Made by a program: the position numbers and the translations under genes
Shown: piece after piece, positions 18,443-27,503 of the stretch
How the letters are laid out: every line of letters begins with the position of its first letter
How positions within the stretch are numbered: the first letter of the stretch is position 1
Notes under the pieces: generated by a model
Told to the model about the DNA's origin: nothing
Databases searched by the model: none
The model's input: only the letters and a program-made list of their open reading frames with translations
Source: Streptomyces taklimakanensis
GTDB lineage: Bacteria; Actinomycetota; Actinomycetes; Streptomycetales; Streptomycetaceae
DNA: 64,000 nucleotides
NCBI RefSeq assembly: GCF_009709575.1
Contig: NZ_WIXO01000001.1
Location: forward strand, 124,001 to 188,000
Direction of reading: 5' to 3'

Positions 18443-19680
18443 GGGGCCCGGACACGCCTGTCGAGGGCGCCGACCCGGAAGTGCTCGCCACCGTCGACAC
18501 GCTCGCCGGCCGGTGGGGCGGCCGGGCCGCCGAGGCGGAGCGGGAGCGCCGGCTGCCGGACGCGACCGTCGCCGAGCTGCTCGACGCCGGGCTGCTCCAG
18601 CTCGCCGCGCCGCCGGGCTGCGGCGGGCCGGGGCACAGCTGGCCCACGCTGGTGGAGGCGGCCCGGCGCGCGGCCAGGGCCTGCCCGTCCACCGGGTGGG
18701 TCATCGGGGTCGTCGGCGGGCACGCCGCGCTGGCCGGGCGGCTGCCCCGGGCGGCGGCCGAGACCGTCTTCGCGGCGGGTCCCCGACAGGTGTTCGCGAC
18801 GGCGTCCGCGGCGGCCGACGGACGTTTCACCCGCGTCCCCGGCGGCTTCGAGGTGGCGGGCCGGTGGCGGTTCTGCTCCGCCGCCGACCACGCCGACTGG
18901 TTCCTGCTCAACGGCCACGGCGGCGATCCGGCGGACCGGGTGCTGATCCCGCTCTCCGCCGGGCAGGTGCGGGTCGAGGAGGGGTGGGACGTCTGCGGGA
19001 TGGCCGGCACCGGGTCGCGGGACATCCGTGTGGACCGGGTCTTCGTGCCCGAGGCGCTGGCCGGCTCCCTGCCGCACTGCTTCGCCGAGCGGCAGCCGTC
19101 CGGTGGCGGGCCGTCGTCGTACTACCTCGACGAGGTGCCGTTCCTGCCGTACGTCAACAGTTGTGTGATCGGACCGGTGCTCGGCTGCGCCGAGGGCGCC
19201 CTCGCGGCCTGCCTGGAGCGGTTCGCGCGGGACGTCGGCGGATCGCGTCCGCTGGAGCAGCCGCTGGTGTGGGACGGGCTGACGGAGAGCGCGGCGGAAC
19301 TGACCTGCGCCCGGCATCTGTACGAGGCCGTCTGCGCGCGCCTGCACGCGGCGGGGACCGCCCGGCGATCCCTTCCCCCCGAGGATGTCGCCGCGATCGG
19401 CAGGGACCGCGCCTATCTGGCCCGCCTGTGCGTCCGCTCCGTACAACGGCTGGTCCAACTGACCGGAACGGCCGCCCACTTCGCGGACGATCCGCTCGCC
19501 CGGCACTGGCGCGACCTGCAGATGGCGGCGGCCCACCGCGACCTGAACTGGGCCCGCAACACGGCGGCGTACGCGGCGACGGCCTTCACCGCCGGCGGAG
19601 CCGGAAAGCCCGGGGGTGCCGGACCGGCCGCCGGCAGCGCGGGGCCGCCCGCTGCGGGCGGGTGTGAACGGACCGCATGA
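18439..19680 (+). CDS. Acyl-CoA dehydrogenase-like flavin-dependent hydroxylase
   Basis: The 413-residue protein has the acyl-CoA dehydrogenase fold in the variant used by two-component flavin monooxygenases (HsaA/HpaB-like group D). Visible features are a helical N-terminus with LPDATVAELLDAGLLQLAAP, CPSTGWVIGVVGGHAAL, WRFCSAADHADWFLLNG, and GTGSRDIRVDRVFVPE. Such enzymes hydroxylate aromatic or nitrogen positions using reduced flavin from a partner reductase. No reductase is encoded next to it. GTG 18439 overlaps the preceding stop as GTGA. A C-terminal Gly/Ala/Pro tail of about 25 residues looks disordered. Confidence 0.78.
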   Translation: MRGPDTPVEGADPEVLATVDTLAGRWGGRAAEAERERRLPDATVAELLDAGLLQLAAPPGCGGPGHSWPTLVEAARRAARACPSTGWVIGVVGGHAALAGRLPRAAAETVFAAGPRQVFATASAAADGRFTRVPGGFEVAGRWRFCSAADHADWFLLNGHGGDPADRVLIPLSAGQVRVEEGWDVCGMAGTGSRDIRVDRVFVPEALAGSLPHCFAERQPSGGGPSSYYLDEVPFLPYVNSCVIGPVLGCAEGALAACLERFARDVGGSRPLEQPLVWDGLTESAAELTCARHLYEAVCARLHAAGTARRSLPPEDVAAIGRDRAYLARLCVRSVQRLVQLTGTAAHFADDPLARHWRDLQMAAAHRDLNWARNTAAYAATAFTAGGAGKPGGAGPAAGSAGPPAAGGCERTA

Positions 19681-20915
19681 CCCCCCTGCGAAAGACCGCG
19701 TTCCCGCGCCGTGAGGGCCGATGGCTGCTGGGCGGTTTCCTGCTGTTCCTGCTCTCCTCCTTCGGCCAGACCTTCTTCGTCTCGCTCTTCGCCGAGGACG
19801 TCCGCGGCAGGCACGACCTCACCCATGGCTCCTACGGCGCCCTGTACATGGCGGCCACCCTGCTCGGTGCCATCGCCCTGACCAGGACGGGGCACCTGGT
19901 CGACCGCCACCCGGCGCGTCGGATCGTGCTCGTGAGCACGCCTCTGCTGGCGCTGGGAGCCGTGACCATGGCGTACTCGGCGGACCTCTTCACACTGTTC
20001 GGGGCCCTCGTCCTGCTGCGGCTGTTCGGGCAGGGCATGATGACGCACACCGCGTTCACCGTGCTGGGCCGCTGGTTCACCCGGTACCGGGGACGGGCGG
20101 TGTCCCTGGCCGCCCTGGGCCTGAACACGGGCGAGGCCGCCCTGCCGGCCCTGGCCGTCGCCCTGGCCGCCGCCTCCGGGTGGCAGTCCGTGTGGTGGGC
20201 GGCCGGATTCCTGGTGGTCGCCGTGGGCGCGGCCGTCGCGGCGCTGTTCAGGACGGAACGCGTCCCGCGCTCCGCGACCGGGTCACCGGCCCCGGCGGCG
20301 CCCGCCGCTGTCGGCTGGACTCGTGCCGAGGTCCTGCGGGACCGGTGCTTCTACCCCTTGCTGCTGGCCACCGCGGCGCCCGCGCTGATCGGCAACACCG
20401 TCTTCTTCCACCAGGTCCATCTGGCCCGGACGCGCGACTGGCCGCTCGAGGTGTTGGCGTCGGCCTTCCCGCTCTACGCGGTCCTGACCGTGCTGTGCAG
20501 CCTGGCCGGCGGCCTCCTGCTGGACCGTCTCACCGGGCTCGTGCTGCTGCCGGTCTTCCTGCTCCCGCTCGCCGGCGGCCTGGTGCTGCTCGGCACCGTC
20601 ACGGCTCCCTGGAGCGCGTTCGCCTTCATGGCCCTGTACGGCGTCACCAACGGTCTCTCCCTGAGCCTGTTCGGCGCGGTGTGGCCCGAGGTGTACGGCA
20701 CTCGGCACCTCGGCGCCATCAGGTCGGTGGTGGTGGCGGTCCTGGTCTTCGCCTCGGCTCTGGGTCCCGGGGCGGGCGGCCTGCTGCTCGACGCCGGTGT
20801 CGGTCAGCCGGTCCAGCTCGTCGTGCTGGGCGGGTACTGCCTCGTGGCCTCCGCGCTCGTCGCGCCCGTCACGCGGCGTCTGCGAGCCCGCGGCACCGCC
20901 GCCCTCGAGTCCTGA
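19677..20915 (+). CDS. MFS transporter, probable product exporter
   Basis: The 412-residue protein has about twelve transmembrane helices and starts with a short basic segment followed by FLLFLLSSFGQTFFVSLFAE. The loop after helix 2 reads GHLVDRHPARR. Its ATG overlaps the stop of the hydroxylase gene (ATGA), making it the last gene of a four-gene coupled operon. Last position in a biosynthetic operon suggests export of, or self-protection against, the product. Import of a precursor is possible. Confidence 0.85.
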   Translation: MTPLRKTAFPRREGRWLLGGFLLFLLSSFGQTFFVSLFAEDVRGRHDLTHGSYGALYMAATLLGAIALTRTGHLVDRHPARRIVLVSTPLLALGAVTMAYSADLFTLFGALVLLRLFGQGMMTHTAFTVLGRWFTRYRGRAVSLAALGLNTGEAALPALAVALAAASGWQSVWWAAGFLVVAVGAAVAALFRTERVPRSATGSPAPAAPAAVGWTRAEVLRDRCFYPLLLATAAPALIGNTVFFHQVHLARTRDWPLEVLASAFPLYAVLTVLCSLAGGLLLDRLTGLVLLPVFLLPLAGGLVLLGTVTAPWSAFAFMALYGVTNGLSLSLFGAVWPEVYGTRHLGAIRSVVVAVLVFASALGPGAGGLLLDAGVGQPVQLVVLGGYCLVASALVAPVTRRLRARGTAALES

Positions 20916-20989
20916 GGGCCGCCGCGCAGGCTCCGCTGTTCTCCACCACCCGCGTCACCGAGCCTGTCCGGGCCGTCCTCGCCCTCCGC

Positions 20990-21342
20990 CTCGCCACATC
21001 GGCGTGGGGTCGGAGAACGAGAACGCTCACCGTCTTCCGGACCGGGCCCGGAAGACGCCCGTCAACGCGTCCGCGACGGACCCGCGGAACGCCTCGTCGC
21101 CCGGGGGCGACCCCGGTGAAGAGTGGACCTACAGCTCGAACCTCGGCCACGGCGCGGGCATCGATCCAGGTGGTGGCGCGCAGGGGGCGGGTGCCTCCGG
21201 TTCCGCCGGCGGCGGGACGCTCGCACAGCGCGTCGGGCCAGGGGAGCATCGTGGTCCCGCCCGCGAGCAGGACGAGCGGGGCGTCGTCGTCGCCGAACGA
21301 CTCGATGCCCGGGTTGATCCCCCGGGCGTCGACGGCGGTCAT
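20990..21342 (-). pseudogene. Truncated alpha/beta-hydrolase gene
   Basis: The frame starts at ATG 21342, 4 bp after the reductase gene's stop on the same strand. It begins like RdmC-type alpha/beta hydrolases (GINPGIESFGDDDAPLVLLA, then MLPWPDALCE). The homology stops after about 45 residues. The catalytic serine elbow and the rest of the fold are missing. A different frame near 21125-21045 reads GDEAFRGSVADALTGVF, which could be a displaced C-terminal piece. I interpret it as an internally deleted, inactive gene. Confidence 0.4.
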
Positions 21343-21346
21343 CGGA

Positions 21347-21964
21347 TCACCGCGGGACGTCGTAGGTCAGGTGCGTCGCGGTCGAGGTCGCGGTCACGCC
21401 GCGCTGCACCAGCCCGCGTGGCGCTCCGCCGGTGAACAGCGGCGTCCCGGCCCCCAGTACGACGGGCGCGAGGTGCAGCGTCAGCGCGTCGACCAGCCCG
21501 GCGTCGAGTGCCGAGCCGATCGTGGCACCGCCGCCCATGAGGACGACATCGAGTTCCTTGCCGCTGTCCCGGGACGCCGCCTCGGCGCGCTCGCGCGCGG
21601 TGGTGACGGCGTCGGGCAGTCCGCTGGTGACGAACGTCCAGTCGAGGTCGGTGAGCCGCACCGATTTCGGCGGTGAGCTCGTCACGACGACGAACGCGGG
21701 TTCGCCGACCTCGCCGGCGCCGTAGCCGGTCCTGTCGTCCCAGCCGTTCGGCCCGTCGACGACGTCGAAGAGACGGCGGCCGAGGACGACGGCGCCCGAG
21801 CGGGCGGTGGCCTCGCGCAGGATCCGGCGGTCGTCGGGGTCCTCGGAGAACGCCCAGGTGTGCAGGGCCTCGCCACCGGTGCCCATGCCGTTGTCCAAGC
21901 CGGGGTCGGGCCCGGTGACGAAACCGTCGAGGGAGATCGAGATGTCGGCGATGATTCGGGTCAT
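21347..21964 (-). CDS. Dihydrofolate reductase family protein (RibD C-terminal-like)
   Basis: The 205-residue protein starts MTRIIADISISLDGFVTGPD, the usual opening of DHFR/RibD-like reductases. It carries VVLGRRLFDVVDG and the nucleotide-binding VVLMGGGATIGSALDAGLVD. Start 21964 gives this canonical N-terminus; an upstream in-frame ATG at 21985 adds seven residues and is less likely. It was probably co-transcribed with a hydrolase whose remnant follows 4 bp later. The physiological substrate is unknown. Confidence 0.85.
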   Translation of the reverse strand: MTRIIADISISLDGFVTGPDPGLDNGMGTGGEALHTWAFSEDPDDRRILREATARSGAVVLGRRLFDVVDGPNGWDDRTGYGAGEVGEPAFVVVTSSPPKSVRLTDLDWTFVTSGLPDAVTTARERAEAASRDSGKELDVVLMGGGATIGSALDAGLVDALTLHLAPVVLGAGTPLFTGGAPRGLVQRGVTATSTATHLTYDVPR

Positions 21965-22081
21965 GCCGGGGCAGACCCGATCCACTGCCCGAACTCATCG
22001 CTCAGGCGTGAGGCTCGGCTCCTCCCCGGCCGCGCCGACGCCCGGCAACGCGCCACTTGGAGCCACGAGGTCCGGGCACTT

Positions 22082-22118
22082 CGGGTGGTCTCGTCGGCCG
22101 GGCCGACAGGACCACCCG
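22082..22118. terminator. Strong hairpin, probable terminator
   Basis: CGGGTGGTC (22082-22090) pairs with GACCACCCG (22110-22118). Inside it GTCGGCC pairs with GGCCGAC, giving a 9+7 bp stem broken only by a small internal loop. It lies beyond the stop of the leftward gene ending at 22432 and upstream of the reductase gene. There is no T-run, as is usual in Streptomyces. The remainder of 21965-22431 shows no gene. Confidence 0.6.
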
Positions 22119-22431
22119 GTGTGGAACCAGGCCGTGATCACGGGACCGGTGGCGAAGGGGAGGGCCAGGGCGACGCCACCGGCCCGCCGGGGGTGAGGTC
22201 GGCGACCGCGGCGGCGGTGACGGTGCCGAGGGTCCGGCCGGGGTGGGGATTCGGTGCACCTCGCGGGGCCTGCGATTCGCGGAGCCGTTCGCTTGTTCCG
22301 GAGGAGGAATCCACTCGTGCACCGCGTGGCGCATGACGAAGTGAGCGGTCGGGAACCGGTCATCGGACCTCGCCCTCCGGTACGTCACCGCGCCACACGG
22401 CCGGCCGAGCACGGCCGGCCCGGCCTCTCCA

Positions 22432-22893
22432 TCAGCGCGTGCCTGTCGCCGCAGTGCCGTAGGCGTACAGGACGATGGCGCCGGCCACGCAGGCGAGGAT
22501 CATCCAGGAGGCGAGGCGCGTCCGTCTCCCTCTGCGCCCGGGACGTCTCGGCTTCTCGGACCGCTTGGTGCGGCCGGAAGCCGCCGGGGCGGGCGGCGCG
22601 GCGTCGGCGGCGGTCTCGGCGAGCAGACGACGGCAGGCCGTGGCGAGTTCGCCGGTGCCGGATCGGAGCGGTACGACGGTCTGCGAACGCGCCGGAGCGG
22701 TGGTGCCGCCGTCGAGGATGCGGCCCGCGCGGAGCAGGATCTCTCCCTCGCGGCCCGCGGGGGCCAGGCTGATCCAGCGCTGCACGTGTTCGCCCCGGAT
22801 GACCACCTCCCCGGCTCGGCCCCGGTACACGGTGTGCCGGCGCCAGAGCATGTCCGCTAACTGCGTGGCGGTTTCCTTCAGTTGGGCGCTCAA
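22432..22893 (-). CDS. Hypothetical tail-anchored membrane protein
   Basis: This is a predicted 153-residue protein of no family I recognise. The soluble N-terminal part contains HTVYRGRAGEVVIRGEHVQR and REGEILLRAGRILDGG. A basic linker (RTKRSEKPRRPGRRGRRTR) follows, then a single C-terminal transmembrane helix (WMILACVAGAIVLYAYG). That layout puts the soluble domain in the cytoplasm. The TTG start at 22893 was chosen because a G-rich site precedes it and upstream sequence looks non-coding; a longer version is possible. Confidence 0.55.
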   Translation of the reverse strand: MSAQLKETATQLADMLWRRHTVYRGRAGEVVIRGEHVQRWISLAPAGREGEILLRAGRILDGGTTAPARSQTVVPLRSGTGELATACRRLLAETAADAAPPAPAASGRTKRSEKPRRPGRRGRRTRLASWMILACVAGAIVLYAYGTAATGTR

Positions 22894-23174
22894 GGCCCGT
22901 CCCCCCTCGGAGCCGTACGGTTGATCGAACGGGGATCGTACTCCAGCGTCTTCGCTTCGCCCTGGGCGGCCCGGGGTAGCGCGGCGGTGAGGGCCGGAAT
23001 GCCGCCGGACAGGGATGCGCAGGAGCTCCCGTGTCGCCCCCTCCACGGCGGTGGCCCGGACGAACGCGCCTTCGCCGGGGGCTGCCCCGCGTGTCGGACC
23101 GCGGCTGTCGTCCTGGCCGGTGCGTGGGAGAGGATCGGAGGCGGCCTGGCCCATCGAGCAGTCAAGAGGTAACC

Positions 23175-23597
23175 GTGGTTGGCACGACACGGACGTTCGA
23201 ACTCTTCCGGTTCGCGGATACGGTGCAGAGCGTCACCGCCGAAGTGAGATGCGGCGAACCTCCGACGATGGGCGACGAGCGGTACTACGCAGCCGAGATC
23301 GTTCTGAAGAGCGACTTCGTCACCGGGCGGGTCGATCTGTGGGTGTCGCTTGAGGATCTGGACGAATGGGAGCGGTGTCTCGACACTCTTCAGGCTGAGG
23401 AGGGGGTCGAGTGGCCGGCCGGCGGCCGCGGTGCCTGGCTGGCCGTGCTTCCCGAGGACCCCGTGGAGGTGACCGTGCACGACTCGCCGTCCACGCAGAT
23501 TGCTGTGCGTGTGCCGATCGACGTCGCCTCGGACTGGCTGGAGGAGAACCGGCTGCGCTTGGACCACGTCCGGAAGGCTGTCGCACCCGCCTCGTAA
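23175..23597 (+). CDS. Hypothetical protein, DUF5959-like
   Basis: The 140-residue soluble acidic protein reads FELFRFADTVQSVTAEVRCG near the start, then VTGRVDLWVSLEDLDEWERC and AWLAVLPEDPVEVTVHDSP. This pattern matches the small Streptomyces family DUF5959 as I remember it, which has no known function. GTG 23175 follows AAGAGG. It has no operon partners, lying between a leftward unknown gene and a leftward reductase gene. Confidence 0.6.
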   Translation: MVGTTRTFELFRFADTVQSVTAEVRCGEPPTMGDERYYAAEIVLKSDFVTGRVDLWVSLEDLDEWERCLDTLQAEEGVEWPAGGRGAWLAVLPEDPVEVTVHDSPSTQIAVRVPIDVASDWLEENRLRLDHVRKAVAPAS

Positions 23598-23734
23598 GGC
23601 CCCCGGGGGGTGACGATCCGCGTATGGTCGGAGTGGTCACGGCATCGCGACCGCCCCCGGACAGGCCCGTCCACCGGGCTGAGCCCGTGCTGCCTCGGCA
23701 AGCCGGTGGGCGCGCCGCGCGCGTGGCCTGCCCG

Positions 23735-24769
23735 CTACGGGCGCAGTTCCAGGTCGATGTGCGGGGACAGTGCGCGGAGGAAGTCGAGGGCGTCGAAGGC
23801 TTCGCCGGCGGAGACGACTCCGACCGTTCCGGTCCGCCCGGCGAGGATGCGGTCGATCGCTTCCACCGCGAGCGGCGCGGTGACGGCGTAGATGTCCCGG
23901 CCCTTCGCGACAGCACGCCGTTCCCGGCCACCGGAGCGTACGACGGCGTCGACGAGGAAGGTCTGTGCGGACCGCCCGCGCTCGTCGGCCGCGGCCGGCG
24001 CCGGAGTGTCGGGGGCCGACACGTCTCCGGCTGCCTCGACCGTCATGTGGGTGCGCACTTCGGGGATGGGCAGGTGACTGGGAATGGTGACGACGTCGGC
24101 CATCGTGAACTCCGCGACGACGGCCCGGGGGCCCATCGGGTCGGGGAAGGGCCACTCCAGGGTCGACGGGGCGTCCTGGTGGTACTCGACACGCCCGTTG
24201 GTGTAACGGACTCCCCGACCGCCCCGCCGCTGCCGGGAGATCGCTCCCGCGGTACGCGTCCCGGCGGTGGGATGCCAACCGCTCAGCCCGTATGCGACGT
24301 GTGCCTCGTCGGCCTCCGTCCAGTCGCCCATCGCGGCGGTGATCAACAGGTCGCCGAGGCCGCCGTAGAAGGCCATCGCCGGGACGACGGTCGTTCCCGC
24401 GGCGCGGGCGCGGTCCGTGAAGTGTGTGAACGTGTCGATGTTGGCCTCGATCTCGGCCGCCACGTCCACGTACGGGATTCCGGCGCGCAGTGCCGCCTCG
24501 ATCACGGGGGCGGCCGTCGCGGCGAAGGGCCCGGCACAGTTGATCACGGCTACCGCGCCGGCCAGCGCGCGGTCGAGTGAGGCCGGGTCGTCCACCGATG
24601 CCGGACGGACATCCGAACCGGGTCCGAGCGCCGTTGCCAACGTTTCCAGCTTTCCGGCGTCGCGGCCGGAGAGAACCGGGGCGAACCCGCGGTCCCGCAG
24701 TTGTGCCACCACGAAACGCCCGGTGTGCCCGTACGCGCCGTACACGGTGATCATGGGCTCCGCTGTCAT
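23735..24769 (-). CDS. Saccharopine dehydrogenase-like NAD(P)-binding protein
   Basis: The 344-residue protein has an N-terminal Rossmann fold (ITVYGAYGHTGRFVVAQL) and VINCAGPFAATAAPVIEAAL plus YVDVAAE, typical of the saccharopine dehydrogenase/trans-acting enoyl reductase group. The C-terminal substrate half diverges from characterised members, so no reaction can be assigned. ATG 24769 follows an AGGAAAC-type site. It is transcribed divergently from a GlxA-type regulator only 88 bp away, and that regulator is its likely controller. Confidence 0.78.
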   Translation of the reverse strand: MTAEPMITVYGAYGHTGRFVVAQLRDRGFAPVLSGRDAGKLETLATALGPGSDVRPASVDDPASLDRALAGAVAVINCAGPFAATAAPVIEAALRAGIPYVDVAAEIEANIDTFTHFTDRARAAGTTVVPAMAFYGGLGDLLITAAMGDWTEADEAHVAYGLSGWHPTAGTRTAGAISRQRRGGRGVRYTNGRVEYHQDAPSTLEWPFPDPMGPRAVVAEFTMADVVTIPSHLPIPEVRTHMTVEAAGDVSAPDTPAPAAADERGRSAQTFLVDAVVRSGGRERRAVAKGRDIYAVTAPLAVEAIDRILAGRTGTVGVVSAGEAFDALDFLRALSPHIDLELRP

Positions 24770-24857
24770 GGATGTTTCCTTTGCTCGAATGATCCGCTCG
24801 GATCCGCCACGATCATCCTGACGGGGGCAGGCACCCCACACGAGTGTCCGGAACGAC

Positions 24858-25856
24858 ATGACGCATACAATTCCGGACGTGAACACAGTCGCGCTGGCCG
24901 TCACCGACGGAATGCTGCACTTCGAACTGTCCGTCGCGTACGAGGTCTTCGGCTCCGCCCCGGCCGGCGTGGCAGGTCCCTGGTACGACCTCGTCGTCTG
25001 CGGACCGGACACCGTGCGGGCCGGCCGGTTCGGGCTGGAGCCCGACCACGGCCTCGACCGGCTCCCGAGCGCCGACACCGTGATCGTCCCGGGCTGGGCC
25101 GACATCGACGAGGAGCCACCCGCCGACCTGGTCGACGCGGTGCGCGCGGCCCACGAGGCGGGCGCGCGCGTCGCCTCCCTCTGCACGGGCGCGTTCGTGT
25201 TGGCCGCCGCCGGTCTGCTCGACGGGCTGCGCGCGACCACGCACTGGGCGCACACCCGAGTTCTGGCCACCCGCTACCCCCGGGTGACGGTGGACCCGGA
25301 CGTCCTCTACGTGGACAACGGCAGCGTGCTCACCTCCGCCGGCAAAGCCGCGGCCATGGACCTGTGCCTGCACCTCGTCCGCCTCGACCACGGCTCGTCG
25401 ACCACCAACGCTGTCGCCCGCCGCCTGGTCGTGCCGCCGCACCGGGACGGCGGCCAGGCCCAGTTCGTCACCACCCCGGTACCCGCCCCGGACAACCACC
25501 CGCTCGCCGAGCTGTTCCCCTGGGTGCTCGAACGGTTGGACCAGCCGTTGACCGTGGAGGACCTGGCTCGTCGGGCACGGGTGAGTTCACGCACCCTCGG
25601 CCGCCACTTCAGGTCGGTGACCGGTACCACCCCGCTGCAGTGGCTGCTGACGCAGCGGATCCGCCACGCCCAGGAGTTGCTGGAGACCACCGACGACAGT
25701 GTCGACACCATCGCGGCGGCCACCGGCATGGGCACCGCCACAACGTTGCGCCGGCACTTCAACCGCACGGTCGGCGTGCCTCCGGACACCTACCGCCGCA
25801 CATTCCGTTCGAGGGCACGCTCCGACCACGACGACAGCGAGCAGTACCCCTCCTGA
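24858..25856 (+). CDS. GlxA-type AraC-family transcriptional regulator
   Basis: The 332-residue protein joins an N-terminal DJ-1/PfpI-like domain to a C-terminal AraC helix-turn-helix pair. The first domain shows VIVPGWADIDEE and VASLCTGAFVLAAAGLLDG with the nucleophile-elbow cysteine in SLCTGAF. The second shows LARRARVSSRTLGRHF and AAATGMGTATTLRRHF. ATG 24858 is used; GTG 24879 is an alternative. It diverges from the saccharopine dehydrogenase-like gene and probably senses a small metabolite to control it. Confidence 0.88.
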   Translation: MTHTIPDVNTVALAVTDGMLHFELSVAYEVFGSAPAGVAGPWYDLVVCGPDTVRAGRFGLEPDHGLDRLPSADTVIVPGWADIDEEPPADLVDAVRAAHEAGARVASLCTGAFVLAAAGLLDGLRATTHWAHTRVLATRYPRVTVDPDVLYVDNGSVLTSAGKAAAMDLCLHLVRLDHGSSTTNAVARRLVVPPHRDGGQAQFVTTPVPAPDNHPLAELFPWVLERLDQPLTVEDLARRARVSSRTLGRHFRSVTGTTPLQWLLTQRIRHAQELLETTDDSVDTIAAATGMGTATTLRRHFNRTVGVPPDTYRRTFRSRARSDHDDSEQYPS

Positions 25857-26318
25857 GCCGTCGCCAGGAGCGCCACCGGCACCGTCGGAAGCGGCCGATC
25901 GCCGTCGGCGGCGGCGTCGAAGTCGGCCGGTGCACCGGACGCTCGACGACGGCGCCTCCGACCTCACCACCCGTCTCCGTCACACCGTCACGCTCCTGCG
26001 TGGCGGCGACTCGCGTCCCGGCACGCTGCGGCACCTCCCCGGCTGCCGCTTCTGCCCCGCGATTGCTGCCACTGCTCACCCTCTCCGCCCGCGTGAGCAT
26101 GGACACAGGAAAGCGATACGGAACCGGCACCCGGACCCGAGTTGACACCATGGCAGGCGGCTGCCATCACGAGCGACGTCCGCCACCCGGAGGGCAGCCA
26201 CCTGAAGTGGCTGGTCGATCCGGCGCCGGCGGCCCGGCTCCTCGGTGAACTCGCCGCGCTCACGGTCCGGCCCCCCGACGGTGGCCACGACCGGACGACC
26301 CCCGTGGAAAGGACCTTC
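25857..26318. other. Intergenic stretch without recognisable gene
   Basis: No frame on either strand shows recognisable protein features. A GAGTTGACA-like -35 element occurs near 26140 without a clear -10. The stretch lies between the AraC-type gene and a small membrane protein and may contain the latter's promoter. Confidence 0.4.
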
Positions 26319-26798
26319 GTGCTCCTCCTCGTACCGGTGGTGTTCCTCGCCGCCCTCGCATTGATCGTCTTCTGCCTGCTCCAGTGCCTCAGGGTCGTCC
26401 TCCCGGGAAACGGGAGCCGGTCCGGATGGCGCCGTGCGGTCGTCGCCGCCACCTATGCCTGCGCGGCCATGACCACGGCCTCGTACTCGTGGGGGGCCAT
26501 GGACCTGATATCGACCGTGGCCGTGGCGCAGGACGGCGGGGCGGACTCGGCCCCGTTCCCCTCCGACCACCCGTGCAGGTCCCAGTTGAAGGGGGCGGTG
26601 GACTACGACGTCCACTTCCTCACCCTGCGCACGGTGTGCGTCATGGAGGACGGAGGGCTCAGAACAGTGGACGACGTGCCGCAGCGGGTCCGGGAGACGG
26701 CAGCGGTATCGGCTGCCTGCACCGCCGTACTGGCCGTGGCCGCGGCGGCCGTCGGAATCCCGCGGACGCGCCCCCCTGCCGGCGGGCGCCATCGGTGA
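26319..26798 (+). CDS. Small membrane protein, unknown function
   Basis: This predicted 159-residue protein has three hydrophobic segments: an N-terminal helix (LLLVPVVFLAALALIVFCLL), a second around VVAATYACAAMTTASYSWG, and a C-terminal Ala/Val-rich helix. Two cysteines lie in the loop between the last two helices (DHPCRSQL; RTVCVMED) and could form a disulfide outside the cell. GTG 26319 was chosen for GGAAAGGA just upstream. A longer form from 26142 would add an unlikely N-terminal part. The family is not recognised. Confidence 0.6.
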   Translation: MLLLVPVVFLAALALIVFCLLQCLRVVLPGNGSRSGWRRAVVAATYACAAMTTASYSWGAMDLISTVAVAQDGGADSAPFPSDHPCRSQLKGAVDYDVHFLTLRTVCVMEDGGLRTVDDVPQRVRETAAVSAACTAVLAVAAAAVGIPRTRPPAGGRHR

Positions 26799-26823
26799 CC
26801 TGAGCCGGAGATCCTCCGGCGGT

Positions 26824-26889
26824 ACGCGGCGACTTTGTCGATGAACAGCGGATCCGTGGACGACGCGAAGGTCCACGACCGGTGCGGAG
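26824..26889 (-). mobile_element. IS630-type transposase scrap
   Basis: The minus strand reads APHRSWTFASSTDPLFIDKV, closely matching the conserved segment of IS630-family transposases (typically PHR-TFKLSTDPFF-EKVRD-VGLY). Only about 20 residues survive. It abuts the IS481 remnant in the same frame, so two elements were probably joined by deletion. Confidence 0.5.
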
Positions 26890-26904
26890 CGCCAGGGCGA
26901 ACGC

Positions 26905-27364
26905 GCGGTGGTCGAGCCGCCGGGTGCTGGTTCCCGATGGGGGTGCGGGGCCGGTGGCGGTCGTAGCGGATGTTCCGGACGCCGAGAGCCTCACGGCGTC
27001 GGTCTTCTGACGTCCAGGTGCGGGCGTACAGGAACTCCTCGGAGATGATCCGGTTGTAGCGCTCCACCTTCCCGTTGTGCCGTGGCGTGTAAGGCGTGAT
27101 CCGCCGGTGCCGCGAGCCGAGCAGCACCCGCGGGAGGGCTTCGGCGCGGTGGCAGGCTCCGTTGTCGGTGACGATCCGCTCGATGCGGGTGATGCCGTGG
27201 GTCACGAACCACGCACGGGTGCGGTGCATGAACGCGGTCGCAGTAGCCGCTCTCTCGTCAGGCGACGCTTCGGTGTGGATGAGTGGGGAGTAACCGTCGA
27301 CCGCGGAGCGCAGGTCGACCCACTTCGGCGCGCACGCGCGAGAGGTGCCCGTCTCAGCGGCCAC
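26905..27364 (-). mobile_element. IS481-type transposase remnant (5' truncated, degraded)
   Basis: The minus strand encodes the DDE core of an integrase-like IS481/IS3-group transposase: AVDGYSPLIHTEASPDERA, then HGITRIERIVTDNGACHR with the second Asp, then TPRHNGKVERYNRII with the Glu, then RYDRHRPRTPIGNQHPA. The N-terminal helix-turn-helix is missing and the segment between the second Asp and the Glu is shorter than usual. No inverted repeats were recognised. It is inactive. Confidence 0.72.
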
Positions 27365-27503
27365 GTGTGCGATGGGGCGGGTGGGTCGTGTGTCGAAAGC
27401 GGATCCTGAGCTGTGGGTGATCGTTGTCCCTGGGCCGGGGAGATCTCACGGACGAGCAGGGGGCGGTGCCGGAACCGTTGTCGCCGAAGGGGACGAGGGC
27501 GGG

